A stretch of DNA of 64,000 bases, from NCBI RefSeq assembly GCF_001623875.1, contig NZ_LWAE01000001.1:372001-436000 (forward strand), in the 5' to 3' direction. The notes under the pieces are model-generated. The model was not told the origin of the DNA. It ran no database searches and saw only the letters and a program-made list of their open reading frames with translations. The translations under genes were made by a program, and so were the position numbers. Of this stretch, positions 1-7,731 are shown piece by piece. Source of the DNA: Clostridium magnum DSM 2767 (lineage in GTDB: Bacteria > Bacillota > Clostridia > Clostridiales > Clostridiaceae). Each line of letters begins with the position of its first letter. The stretch's first letter is position 1.

Positions 1-78
1 GAGATAAGACTTTTAGAACATAAGATAATAATTGAGAAGACAATATAACAATAGATGAATTAAATGGAGGGATTTTTT

Positions 79-531
79 ATGTGCAAGGAAAATTTACATG
101 ACCACAACCATATACACGAACATGACCATCAGCATGAACATACTCATAGTCATAATCATGACCATGATGGACATGAGCATGCTCATGAACACAATCATAT
201 TCATGCCCATGAGCACGAACATAAACATGCTCATGAACATACTCATGATGGAAGTCACACCCACTCTCATGGAGAGGGGCATGGACATAAACATGAAGGC
301 AGCTGTGAGGTTGCTGCAGAGAATAATAACCTAAGTAAGGAAGAAAAAACTTTAAAGCTTTTACTAAATCATTGGGTTGAACATAATAAATCCCATGAAG
401 AAGGATTTAAAGATTGGGTTGAAAAATCAAAACAGATGGGAAGAGTGGAAACATCTGACTCTATTAAAAAAGCAATAGAATTTATGGAAAAGGCAGATGA
501 AATGCTGCTAGAAGCTCAGAAACATATATAG
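79..531 (+). CDS. Histidine-rich putative metal-binding protein
   Basis: About 150 residues. Roughly the first half is an almost uninterrupted His-Xaa repeat with about 30 histidines, rich in Asp and Glu, followed by one Cys (GSCEV). The C-terminal ~60 residues are a compact helical segment (LLNHWVEHNKSHEEGF...) of the kind found in small clostridial proteins linked to zinc or nickel handling. No signal peptide or membrane segment is visible, so it is probably cytosolic and may buffer or store Zn or Ni. An in-frame ATG at 64 exists, but GGAGG at 66-70 sits well before the ATG at 79, so I take 79. The metal identity is inference. The locus upstream lies outside the window, so operon context is unknown. 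Confidence 0.75.
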   Translation: MCKENLHDHNHIHEHDHQHEHTHSHNHDHDGHEHAHEHNHIHAHEHEHKHAHEHTHDGSHTHSHGEGHGHKHEGSCEVAAENNNLSKEEKTLKLLLNHWVEHNKSHEEGFKDWVEKSKQMGRVETSDSIKKAIEFMEKADEMLLEAQKHI

Positions 532-540
532 GAAATAGAA

Positions 541-786
541 AGTCAAACTTGACTTAGTAGCCGGTATTTAGATGAGCATCTCTTCTGCACTATTAACAAA
601 TTTAAGTTTTCTCTAAGGCTTAACACCAAAGAAAATTAATGAACTTAAATAAACTCGCTATCGCTCAGACAATATTTAAGTCCATTAATTTTCTAAGGTG
701 TTTCGCCAAGAGCTAACTTAAATTTGTTAAATGTGCTGTCAGATATGCTCATCTAAATACCTCTAGTTAAGTCAACTTTCGGACTT
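541..786. repeat. Large imperfect palindrome A (~245 bp)
   Basis: Nearly the whole gap between the His-rich gene and the DUF3786 gene is one imperfect palindrome. Arms of about 110 bp flank a central loop containing AACTCGCT and CGCTCAGACAAT (about 652-672). Paired blocks include AACAAATTTAAGTT with AACTTAAATTTGTT, AGAAAATTAATG with CATTAATTTTCT, and TTTAGATGAGCAT with ATGCTCATCTAAA. No ORF lies inside. The same loop and layout recur at about 42800-43052. It could be a structured RNA, a DNA hairpin or a mobile-element derivative. Confidence 0.7.
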
Positions 787-857
787 CGATACTTATACTT
801 ATGAGACAGAGTTAAGCGAGTATTTAATATATTTACGAAATAGGGGGATGAGAGTGT

Positions 858-1493
858 ATGGATAGAGTAGCAGTAGAAGAAAAGAGAAAAGATAAATTAC
901 CATATGAGCATTATAAGAGTATATTAAAAAACTTTGATCCTGAGGTAATAGTAAAAAATACTGGATGTGTTTATGATAAAGAAAAAGGTGAATTTACTAT
1001 AAGATTGATGGGTGAAAATGTTATTGTAAAATATCCTAGTGGCGAAGTATTAAAGGAAGATGGAACTGAAATTCAAAAGTATCCTCCTAAAACTTTGATA
1101 CTGAGATATTTGATAAATGCTAGAGGTGTTGAACCTTTAGATAAGGATATAACCTATAGAGATGTAGATGGAGGAAATGTTTACTATAATAATTTCTATG
1201 GAAGATGTCTTTTGAGATTATCAAAGACCTTCGGCAATAATGTAGAGAAGTTTATAAGTGTATTTGAAAAGCTTGGAGCAGAAAGAGTAAATATGGGAGA
1301 TGCGGCATATAAGTTCGAATTTCTTAATAACATATTTGTAACCTTTGCCTTGTGGAAAGGTGATGAGGAGTTTCCTGCTTCATCTCAGATTTTATTTGAT
1401 GGAAACGTACCTTTTTATTTTACTGCAGAGGATTTAGCTGTTGTTGGGGATGTATCTATTGGAACAATTACTGGACTAGCTTATTCGAAATAA
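858..1493 (+). CDS. DUF3786 domain protein
   Basis: A 211-residue soluble protein whose sequence (LPYEHYKSILKNFDPE near the N-terminus, FPASSQILFDGNVPFYFTAEDLAVVGD near the C-terminus) fits the DUF3786 family known from anaerobic bacteria and archaea. The family has no settled biochemical role; members often lie near corrinoid or one-carbon genes, but no such gene is next to this one. There is no signal peptide, membrane segment or cysteine cluster. The start follows an AGGGGGATGAG ribosome-binding stretch. It appears monocistronic, since hairpin repeats lie on both sides. The family call is from pattern recognition; the function is unknown. Confidence 0.7.
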   Translation: MDRVAVEEKRKDKLPYEHYKSILKNFDPEVIVKNTGCVYDKEKGEFTIRLMGENVIVKYPSGEVLKEDGTEIQKYPPKTLILRYLINARGVEPLDKDITYRDVDGGNVYYNNFYGRCLLRLSKTFGNNVEKFISVFEKLGAERVNMGDAAYKFEFLNNIFVTFALWKGDEEFPASSQILFDGNVPFYFTAEDLAVVGDVSIGTITGLAYSK

Positions 1494-1545
1494 TACTAAA
1501 AACTATGTCGTATTTTGTTAAAAAAATATCAAAAAATAATGAAGA

Positions 1546-1592
1546 AAATTGGGTGGGGAATGAAGCCCCATCTAATTTAAGCTTCAATTCAT
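1546..1592 (+). repeat. Small hairpin repeat, copy R1 (partial)
   Basis: Stem AAATTGGGTGGGG (1546-1558) pairs with CCCCATCTAATTT (1566-1578) around a 7-nt loop. It is followed by a tail TTCAATTCAT, like the TTCACTTCAT tail of copies at 7478-7595 and 44550-44597. Only the second hairpin of the two-hairpin element is present. It lies 50 bp after the DUF3786 stop and could also act as a 3' hairpin. Confidence 0.55.
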
Positions 1593-1679
1593 AAAAGACC
1601 TGAAGTTAAGAATATTTTTGGAAACATCACACTTAAATAGGTTTTAAGTTGCCTTTTTAAAAAATTATTAGTGTAGAAC

Positions 1680-1708
1680 AGTTATTGCAACAAGTTTTGT
1701 AATAACTA
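1680..1708 (+). other. Leader hairpin before formate/nitrite channel gene
   Basis: AGTTATTGCAA and TTGTAATAACT form an 11-bp stem (one G-U) followed by ATTTTAT, ending about 35 nt before the start of the channel gene. It may be a weak terminator or attenuator; the sequence alone does not decide. Confidence 0.35.
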
Positions 1709-1744
1709 TTTTATAAAAAATTATTAGTAAAGGGGAAAAGCTAT

Positions 1745-2608
1745 ATGGAAAGTAGAATGTTAAAACCAAACGAATTATGTGATGCATCTATAGGAGCAGG
1801 CTGTAACAAAGCTAAGTTAACAGTGCTGCAGACAGTAGTATTAGGTATTATGGCAGGTATGTTTATAGCCTTAGGGGGAGCTGCTTCGGCCGTAGCCTCA
1901 CACAGCATAGCAGACGCAGGTCTGGCTAAATTTGTCAGTGGTGCAATATTCCCAACGGGGCTTATGCTAGTTGTTATATGCGGTGCTGAATTGTTTACAG
2001 GGAATGCTCTTATGATAGTTCCACTTATGGACAAAAAAATAAACATCAAAGATATAATTAGAAACTGGATTATAGTATATTTTGCAAACTTTATTGGATC
2101 AGTACTTATAGCGTTTTTAGTTTTTAAAGCAGGGGTATTTGGTATGAGTGCAGGAAAATTAGGAGGAGTTGTAATAAAAGTTGCCTCAACAAAAGCAAGT
2201 CTTCCATTTTGGACAGCCTTTTCAAGTGCTATATTATGTAATCTATTAGTTTGTCTCGCAGTTTGGGGGATATCAGCAGCTAAAGATGTTGCTGGAAAAG
2301 TTGCTATTGCATGGTTCCCAATAATGGTCTTTGTTGTATGTGGATTCGAACACTGTGTTGCTAATATGTACTTTTTAACAGCAGGTATGTTTGCTAAATC
2401 TAATCCTGCTTTTGTTCAAGCGTCAGGTTTATCTCCAGAGAAAATAATAAACGGAGCTGGTATTATTAATAATTTAATTCCTGTAACATTAGGCAATATT
2501 GTTGGAGGTGCACTTCTAGTAGGTTTTACTTATTATGTGGCATATAAATATAATCCTTCAACTGCTAAAGAATCTGCAACTAGTGTAGAGGGTTTAAAAG
2601 CAAATTAA
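1745..2608 (+). CDS. Formate/nitrite transporter (FNT) family channel
   Basis: A 287-residue integral membrane protein with about six hydrophobic segments and the FNT family pattern: an N-terminal cytosolic stretch, GIMAGMFIALGGAASAV in the first helix, the GAELFTGN motif, and a related loop GFEHCVANMYFL in the second half. FNT proteins move formate, nitrite or hydrosulfide with protons through a pentameric pore. In a fermenting anaerobe formate is the most likely substrate; nitrite cannot be excluded. The start has a GGGG-type site about 9 nt upstream. No pfl or formate dehydrogenase gene is adjacent, so I give no gene symbol. Confidence 0.85.
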   Translation: MESRMLKPNELCDASIGAGCNKAKLTVLQTVVLGIMAGMFIALGGAASAVASHSIADAGLAKFVSGAIFPTGLMLVVICGAELFTGNALMIVPLMDKKINIKDIIRNWIIVYFANFIGSVLIAFLVFKAGVFGMSAGKLGGVVIKVASTKASLPFWTAFSSAILCNLLVCLAVWGISAAKDVAGKVAIAWFPIMVFVVCGFEHCVANMYFLTAGMFAKSNPAFVQASGLSPEKIINGAGIINNLIPVTLGNIVGGALLVGFTYYVAYKYNPSTAKESATSVEGLKAN

Positions 2609-2770
2609 ATGTAATTTTTAGAAAACTGAAGTAAGTTAAATGAAAAATAAGAATAATTGTCATAATAATAAAATGGAAGCGAATTTAAAAGGTTTTCATA
2701 GTTGAATAATAGAGTTAAATATGATAAACTTGTCTTAACAATTTGAAAAGCAAATATTAAGGCGGAGTTT

Positions 2771-2830
2771 AAGAGAGCCAATTTTTAAGGTATTAAGTTA
2801 ATACCTTAGATTTTGGGTCTCTTTTTGTTT
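2771..2830 (+). promoter_or_regulatory. Leader terminator/attenuator of the glpA-like operon
   Basis: An outer stem AAGAGAGCCAA (2771-2781) with TTGGGTCTCTT (2813-2823) encloses a 9-bp hairpin, AAGGTATTA with TAATACCTT (2787-2807). A T-run (TTTTTGTTTT) follows. It ends about 10 nt before the Shine-Dalgarno site of the glpA-like gene, so it must be read through for expression. Glycerol-3-phosphate genes of Firmicutes are known to be controlled by the antiterminator GlpP, which makes this a candidate GlpP target. No glpP gene is in the window. Confidence 0.65.
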
Positions 2831-2852
2831 TATTAATTAAGGAGGTATATTA

Positions 2853-4289
2853 ATGTTTGATGTAACAATTATTGGAACAGGAATTGTGGGATGTGCAATA
2901 GCTAGGGAACTATCTAGATATAAATTGAGGATATGTGTGGTAGATAAAGATACAGATGTGGCAAATGGAACAACTAAGGCTAATAGTGCGATAGTACATG
3001 CTGGTTTTGATGCTAAGACAGGTTCTTTAAAAGGCAAGTTAAATGCAATAGGAAATGCTATGTTTGATAAGTTATCTGAGGATTTAGATTTTCATTTTAA
3101 GAGAATAGGTTCTCTAGTGCTTTGCTTTGATGAGAAGGATATGGATAAGCTACAGGAATTGAAGGAGCAGGGTATAAAAAATGGAGTTCCAAACCTTGAA
3201 ATATTAGATGGTAATAAGTTAAGACAAATGGAACCGAGTATTTCCAAAGACGTAGTTGCTGCTTTATATGCACCAACAGGGGGAATAGTATGTCCTTATG
3301 AAATGACTATAGCTTTAGCTGAAAATGCTAATACAAATGGTGTAGAATTTAAATTTGAAACAGAAGTAACTAATGTAGAAAAGACAGAAAACTGCTATAT
3401 TATAAAGACTAATAAAGGCGATATAGAAACAAAATTAGTAATAAATGCTGCAGGTCTATTTGCAGATGAAATAAATAATATGGTAAGTGCGAATAAAATT
3501 GAGATAAAGGCTAGAAAAGGTGAGTACTGTTTATTTGATAAAGCAGTAGGAAATATGGTTTCAAAAACAATATTCCAGTTGCCAACTAAAATGGGAAAAG
3601 GGGTTTTAGTTACTCCTACAGTAGATGGAAATCTACTTATAGGACCTAATGCTGTAGATGTAGATGATAAGAAGGACTTAACAACTACAACTGAAGGAAT
3701 TGATGAAATATTAAGTAAAGCAGCATTAAGTATAAACCCAATACCTATGAGACAGGTTATAACTTCTTTCTCTGGACTAAGAGCTCACAGCACAAATAAT
3801 GATTTTATAATTGGAGAGCCAGCAGATGCAGAAAACTTCATAAATGCAGCAGGAATCGAATCACCAGGTTTATCAAGTGCACCTGCTATAGCAGAGATGG
3901 TAAAAGATATAGTTGTAGGTAAATTACAACCTGAGGAGAATAGCAGTTTTAATCCTATAAGAAAAGGAATACCTAAATTTAGAGAAATGGATAATGAGCA
4001 AAGAAAAGAACTTATAAAAAAGGATAGCAGATATGGTAAGATTATATGTAGGTGCGAAACTGTTACAGAGGGAGAAATCATAAGTGCGATAAGACGACCT
4101 TTAGGTGCTAAAACACTTGATGGTATAAAGAGAAGAACTAGAGCAGGAATGGGAAGATGTCAATCAGGATTCTGTGCTCCAAAGATAGTTGAAATTTTAG
4201 CAAGAGAACTTAGTTTAAAGCCTACAGAAGTAACTAAATTTGGAGGTAATTCTAATATATTAGTAGGAAAAGATAAAGAAACAATCTAA
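2853..4289 (+). CDS. glpA: GlpA-like FAD-dependent glycerol-3-phosphate dehydrogenase
   Basis: A 478-residue flavoprotein. The N-terminus has the FAD-binding GTGIVGCAIAREL motif and the DAO fold typical of GlpA/LhgO-type dehydrogenases. The last ~95 residues are a BFD-like [2Fe-2S] domain with CRCE, then GRCQSGFC. Fusion of a DAO domain to a BFD domain is the anaerobic GlpA arrangement, oxidising sn-glycerol-3-phosphate to dihydroxyacetone phosphate. It is first in a tight three-gene operon with a GlpB-like flavoprotein and a DUF1667 protein, the order seen in many Clostridia and Thermotogales. Substrate is inferred from family and operon; L-2-hydroxyglutarate oxidase is the main alternative. 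The start has GGAGG nine bases upstream. Confidence 0.8.
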   Translation: MFDVTIIGTGIVGCAIARELSRYKLRICVVDKDTDVANGTTKANSAIVHAGFDAKTGSLKGKLNAIGNAMFDKLSEDLDFHFKRIGSLVLCFDEKDMDKLQELKEQGIKNGVPNLEILDGNKLRQMEPSISKDVVAALYAPTGGIVCPYEMTIALAENANTNGVEFKFETEVTNVEKTENCYIIKTNKGDIETKLVINAAGLFADEINNMVSANKIEIKARKGEYCLFDKAVGNMVSKTIFQLPTKMGKGVLVTPTVDGNLLIGPNAVDVDDKKDLTTTTEGIDEILSKAALSINPIPMRQVITSFSGLRAHSTNNDFIIGEPADAENFINAAGIESPGLSSAPAIAEMVKDIVVGKLQPEENSSFNPIRKGIPKFREMDNEQRKELIKKDSRYGKIICRCETVTEGEIISAIRRPLGAKTLDGIKRRTRAGMGRCQSGFCAPKIVEILARELSLKPTEVTKFGGNSNILVGKDKETI

Positions 4290-4331
4290 AAAATATGATA
4301 GGCTAATTACAATTATTGGAGGTTTAGAGAT

Positions 4332-5591
4332 ATGCAAGAATATGATATAGTAATAATCGGCGGAGGGCCTGCAGGTCTTGCAGCGGCAATCTCAGCTAAA
4401 GAAGAAGGAATAGATAATATTTTAGTACTAGAAAGAGATAGTCAGTTAGGTGGAATATTAAATCAATGTATTCATAATGGATTTGGGCTTCATACTTTTA
4501 AGGAAGAGTTGACAGGACCAGAATATGCACAGAGATTTATAGACAAAGCAAAAGATATGAATATTCCCTGCAAATTGAATACAATGGTATTGGATTTAAG
4601 TAGTGATAAAGTTATTACGGCAGTTAATGAAGAAGATGGAATAATTGAAATAAAGGCAAAGTCAATAATTTTAGCGATGGGATGTAGGGAAAGACCAAGG
4701 GGAGCAATAAATATACCAGGAAGCAGATGTGCAGGTATATATACAGCAGGAGCAGCTCAAAAGTTTGTAAATGTAGAAGGTTACATGCCAGGTAAAGAAG
4801 TAGTTATACTGGGCTCTGGTGATATAGGTCTTATAATGGCAAGAAGAATGACATTGGAAGGGGCGAAGGTTAAAGCAGTTGTAGAACTTATGCCTTATTC
4901 TAGTGGTCTTAAGAGAAATATTGTTCAATGTCTTGATGATTTTAATATACCATTAAAATTAAGTTATACTGTTACAAATATAAAGGGAAATGAAAGAGTT
5001 GAAGGTGTAACAATTGCTGCTGTGGATGAAAATAGAAAGCCAATAAAGGGAACAGAAGAGTTTATTCCTTGTGATACATTGCTTCTTTCTGTTGGACTTC
5101 TTCCTGAAAATGAACTTTCAAGAAATGCAAATGTTACTTTATCAAATATAACAGGTGGTCCAGAAGTAGATGATAGTCTTCAAACAAATGTAGAAGGTAT
5201 TTTTGCCTGTGGAAACGTACTTCACGTTCATGACTTAGTAGATAATGTTACAGTAGAAAGCTACAGTGCCGGCGAAAATGCAGCAAAATATGTAAAAGGC
5301 AGTAGATTCAATGGAACAAAAATAGAAGTGGTTGCTACAAAGGGTGTTAGATATACTGTACCTAAATATATAAATCCTGAAAATGTGGAAAAATCAATAG
5401 ATGTAAGATTCAGAGTAGGAGACACATACAAGGATAGCTTTATTTCAGTTTACTTTGACGAAAATAGAGAAATACACACAAAGAAAAGAGTGCTTGCTCC
5501 AGGTGAAATGGAGACAGTTAAGCTAACAAAAGCAATGTTTGAGAAATATCCAAATTGCAATAAAATAACTATTATGGTGGAAGGGGAATAG
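4332..5591 (+). CDS. GlpB-like FAD/NAD(P)-dependent oxidoreductase
   Basis: A 419-residue pyridine nucleotide-disulfide-type flavoprotein. The FAD motif GGGPAGLAAA is at the N-terminus, and a second dinucleotide-binding motif, GSGDIGLIMARR, is near residue 160. A GIFACGNVLHVHDLVD segment near residue 295 binds the FAD ribityl chain. The C-terminal ~80 residues form a beta-rich extension. It lies 42 bp after glpA and 3 bp before the DUF1667 gene, so the three are clearly co-transcribed. In related operons this protein is thought to pass electrons from the GlpA flavin onward to NAD or the quinone pool. The electron acceptor here is inference. Confidence 0.78.
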   Translation: MQEYDIVIIGGGPAGLAAAISAKEEGIDNILVLERDSQLGGILNQCIHNGFGLHTFKEELTGPEYAQRFIDKAKDMNIPCKLNTMVLDLSSDKVITAVNEEDGIIEIKAKSIILAMGCRERPRGAINIPGSRCAGIYTAGAAQKFVNVEGYMPGKEVVILGSGDIGLIMARRMTLEGAKVKAVVELMPYSSGLKRNIVQCLDDFNIPLKLSYTVTNIKGNERVEGVTIAAVDENRKPIKGTEEFIPCDTLLLSVGLLPENELSRNANVTLSNITGGPEVDDSLQTNVEGIFACGNVLHVHDLVDNVTVESYSAGENAAKYVKGSRFNGTKIEVVATKGVRYTVPKYINPENVEKSIDVRFRVGDTYKDSFISVYFDENREIHTKKRVLAPGEMETVKLTKAMFEKYPNCNKITIMVEGE

Positions 5592-5594
5592 AAA

Positions 5595-5984
5595 ATGAGT
5601 ACTAGAGATTTAATATGTATTGGATGTCCTATTGGATGTCAACTTCAAGCTAAGTTAGAAGGCAATGAAGTTGTTGAAGTTACAGGAAACACATGCAAAA
5701 AGGGTGTTGAATATGCTGCTAAGGAATGTACTAACCCTACTAGAATAGTTACTTCTTCTGTATGTGTAAAAGATGGAGAAATTGAAATGGTTGCTGTTAA
5801 GACAGACAGTGATATACCTAAAGAGAAAATATTCGACTGTATTAAAGAACTAAAGGATGTAGTAGTAAGCGCACCTGTAAATATAGGAGATATTATAATA
5901 GAAAATGTACTTGGTACTGGTGTTAACATCGTTGCAACTAGAAAGATTGCTAAGGTTGATAAAAAGGAAGATAAAATCGCATAG
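5595..5984 (+). CDS. DUF1667 protein, third subunit of the GlpA-type complex
   Basis: A 129-residue protein with an N-terminal cysteine cluster (CIGCPIGC, then CKKG and a Cys near residue 43) followed by a beta-rich domain, matching DUF1667. The cysteines could ligate an iron-sulfur cluster, fitting an electron-transfer subunit. It starts three bases after the preceding stop, its ribosome-binding site lying in the end of that gene. DUF1667 genes are almost always found with the GlpA/GlpB-like pair, so a shared glycerol-3-phosphate-oxidising complex is likely. A weak hairpin (5989-6011) after the stop may be its terminator. Confidence 0.8.
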   Translation: MSTRDLICIGCPIGCQLQAKLEGNEVVEVTGNTCKKGVEYAAKECTNPTRIVTSSVCVKDGEIEMVAVKTDSDIPKEKIFDCIKELKDVVVSAPVNIGDIIIENVLGTGVNIVATRKIAKVDKKEDKIA

Positions 5985-6069
5985 AAAGAATATATTCAAT
6001 GAATATGTTTATTTGTAAATGGCTATATTTATGATATTATAAGTATAGTCATTTTCTTACTTTATAGGG

Positions 6070-6140
6070 AATGATAAAACTAAACTGAGGATTACTTGAA
6101 AATGTAATCCACGAAATGAACATTTTCATATTCCTAAATA
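6070..6140 (+). promoter_or_regulatory. Structured leader upstream of the DUF1836 gene
   Basis: A perfect hairpin, GGATTAC (6089-6095) and GTAATCC (6104-6110), is enclosed by the partly complementary segments TAGGGAATGA and TCATATTCCTA just before the ribosome-binding site. It may be an operator or a folded leader. It matches no riboswitch class I can name. Confidence 0.35.
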
Positions 6141-6156
6141 GGAGGTTGCAGCAAAA

Positions 6157-6753
6157 ATGGATGAAAGTGAATTAAAAAAGATTATAGAGGAGCTTAGTTC
6201 CTTTGAGCAGTTGAAGTTCGCTGGTATACCAGATATTGATTTATATATGGATCAAGTAACTACATTTATTGATGAAAAACTATCTTATTTAAAAAGAAAT
6301 AAGGAAGATAGTATACTGACAAAAACAATGATAAATAATTATACTAAAGCAGGTATTTTAATGCCGCCAAAGAAAAAGAAGTACTCTAGGCAGCATATGG
6401 TACTAATTATACTAACTTATTATTTAAAGCAAGTGCTGTCTATCGGAGATATTCAAGATTTATTTTCACCGTTTGTTAAAGCTATAAATTCAGGTGAAAG
6501 TCATGAGAAGGAATTGGAAAATATATATAATAAATTTTTAGAGATAGAGAAAAATGAAGTTGAAAATTTTAATAAGGATTTTCAACAAATATTAAATATA
6601 GAGGCAGAAGACAAAAAAAACATGATCGGGGATTCTGATGAAGACTTTAATGAATTAATAACAATTGTAATTATGCTAATTGTAAAAGCTAATATACAAA
6701 AAAGAATGGCAGAAAAAATAATTGATGAGTTTTTTAAAAAAGAAGAAAGATAA
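6157..6753 (+). CDS. DUF1836 domain protein (MerR-like HTH)
   Basis: A 198-residue protein. Residues about 55-110 (TKTMINNYTKAGILMPPKKKKYSRQHM, then ILTYYLKQVLSIGDIQDLF) match DUF1836, a small winged-helix family related to MerR N-terminal domains and found in Firmicutes, including Bacillus YkrK. The C-terminal ~80 residues are acidic and helical and may form a dimer or sensing part. It is probably a DNA-binding regulator with unknown targets. AGGAGG precedes the start. The gene stands alone, facing the RusA-like gene, with a shared terminator hairpin between them. Confidence 0.72.
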   Translation: MDESELKKIIEELSSFEQLKFAGIPDIDLYMDQVTTFIDEKLSYLKRNKEDSILTKTMINNYTKAGILMPPKKKKYSRQHMVLIILTYYLKQVLSIGDIQDLFSPFVKAINSGESHEKELENIYNKFLEIEKNEVENFNKDFQQILNIEAEDKKNMIGDSDEDFNELITIVIMLIVKANIQKRMAEKIIDEFFKKEER

Positions 6754-6786
6754 GGCTAAACGCATAAAATGCTTGTCTTTAGCCTT
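6752..6786. terminator. Bidirectional terminator hairpin
   Basis: AAGGCTAAA (6752-6760) and TTTAGCCTT (6778-6786) form a 9-bp stem between convergent genes. It overlaps the stop of the DUF1836 gene and reaches the stop of the minus-strand gene. T-rich flanks exist on both strands. Confidence 0.7.
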
Positions 6787-7414
6787 AAAACAGTTTTTTA
6801 AAACAGGTTTTACATATTATAGTTTTGCCTTTGTTTGCTGAAATTGAATGTTCTTTTTTTATTAACTTTCCACACATCTCGCAATACAGTTTGTTTTCAG
6901 AACAAGGGTTTTCAGTTTTTTTTGCTATAGACGTTATATCCTTTTTTCTATTAGGAGGAGGAGAATATTCAATGGGGTTATCTACTGATTCTTTTCTTAC
7001 TATATTGTATTCCATTGAATAGATGCTTTCGCAAAATAGTTCTAATTCGAATCTAGGATTTTCTTCATCGTAAAATTCCTCTATTATTATTCTTCTAATC
7101 TGGGCATCATTAACTATCAATCCGCTTTTTTCAATACCATCAAAAATACTCTTAGTAATATTATTAGTATCGGGATGTCTCTTTCTGCTTTTATAATATA
7201 CTTTAAGCACCGCTATTAAGGCTTCAGATAGAACTATCCCTGGATTTTGAGAGCGGGTTTCATAAGCTATTTCTTCTTCATATAGAGCATATCTATCATG
7301 ATATTTACCAGAATTGTACGGCAATATAGCTCTACCATTTACGTTAAAAAGTTTAAAATTTGATTTTGATATCGGAGAGCCTTTTACTATAACTTTTGCA
7401 TAATTATGTTTCAT
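6785..7414 (-). CDS. RusA-like Holliday-junction nuclease with C-terminal zinc finger
   Basis: About 209 residues. The N-terminal ~130 match the RusA family: VIVKGSPISKSN at the start, RHPDTNNITKSIFDGIEKSGLIVNDAQI in the middle with the conserved aspartates and lysine, then a beta strand region EFYDEENPRFELELF. RusA resolves Holliday junctions and is often phage-derived. After a polar linker the protein ends in a CEMC...CKTC zinc-binding pair, absent from classical RusA (~120 residues). An upstream GTG start would overlap the AAGGAG site, so the ATG at 7414 is preferred. No other prophage genes lie nearby, so it may be a domesticated copy. Confidence 0.7.
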   Translation of the reverse strand: MKHNYAKVIVKGSPISKSNFKLFNVNGRAILPYNSGKYHDRYALYEEEIAYETRSQNPGIVLSEALIAVLKVYYKSRKRHPDTNNITKSIFDGIEKSGLIVNDAQIRRIIIEEFYDEENPRFELELFCESIYSMEYNIVRKESVDNPIEYSPPPNRKKDITSIAKKTENPCSENKLYCEMCGKLIKKEHSISANKGKTIICKTCFKKLF

Positions 7415-7477
7415 AATCACTCCTTTTAAGGTGAAAACTTAATTGTTATAAATAATTTTAGTTTATCCGATGACTAC

Positions 7478-7595
7478 CCGCTCTAATACTCCCATCTTCT
7501 TCAAAGTGGGAGTAAAGAGCGGCTACATCCCTGGATTCGTTCAACTAAGAATCAGGTGGAGTTGAAACTCCATCTGATTCAAGTTTCACTTCATA
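7478..7595 (+). repeat. Two-hairpin repeat, copy R2 (plus orientation)
   Basis: Hairpin A pairs CCGCTC...ACTCCCA (7478-7494) with TGGGAGTAAAGAGCGG (7507-7522). A spacer follows, then hairpin B, AATCAGGTGGAGT (7550-7562) with ACTCCATCTGATT (7567-7579), and the tail CAAGTTTCACTTCATA. The layout matches copy R3 at 8754-8885 in the opposite direction. Subterminal hairpins next to a fixed tail resemble ends of IS200/IS605-type elements, but no transposase is present. Confidence 0.65.
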
Positions 7596-7731
7596 ATAAT
7601 TATATCACAAACACCAGTTTGTTAAAATGGAACTTAAAAATTGTGCTATATTTTGAAATCGTTGATTATAATTTTTGTATAAAGTATAATAATTGTTGAT
7701 ATTTGTAATTATAGTGAAGTGAGGTTAAACT

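Noticed and set aside
98-334. Overlapping Met/Thr/Ile-rich ORFs on both strands inside the His-rich gene
   Set aside because: They are frame shadows of the His-Xaa codon repeat (CAT/CAC reads as ATG/ACA or on the other strand as ATG) and have no ribosome-binding site.
7478-7595. tRNA-like or riboswitch fold upstream of tsaD
   Set aside because: The hairpins recur at unrelated loci and in the opposite orientation downstream of tsaD, so a repeat element explains them better. No T-loop or anticodon arm pattern fits.
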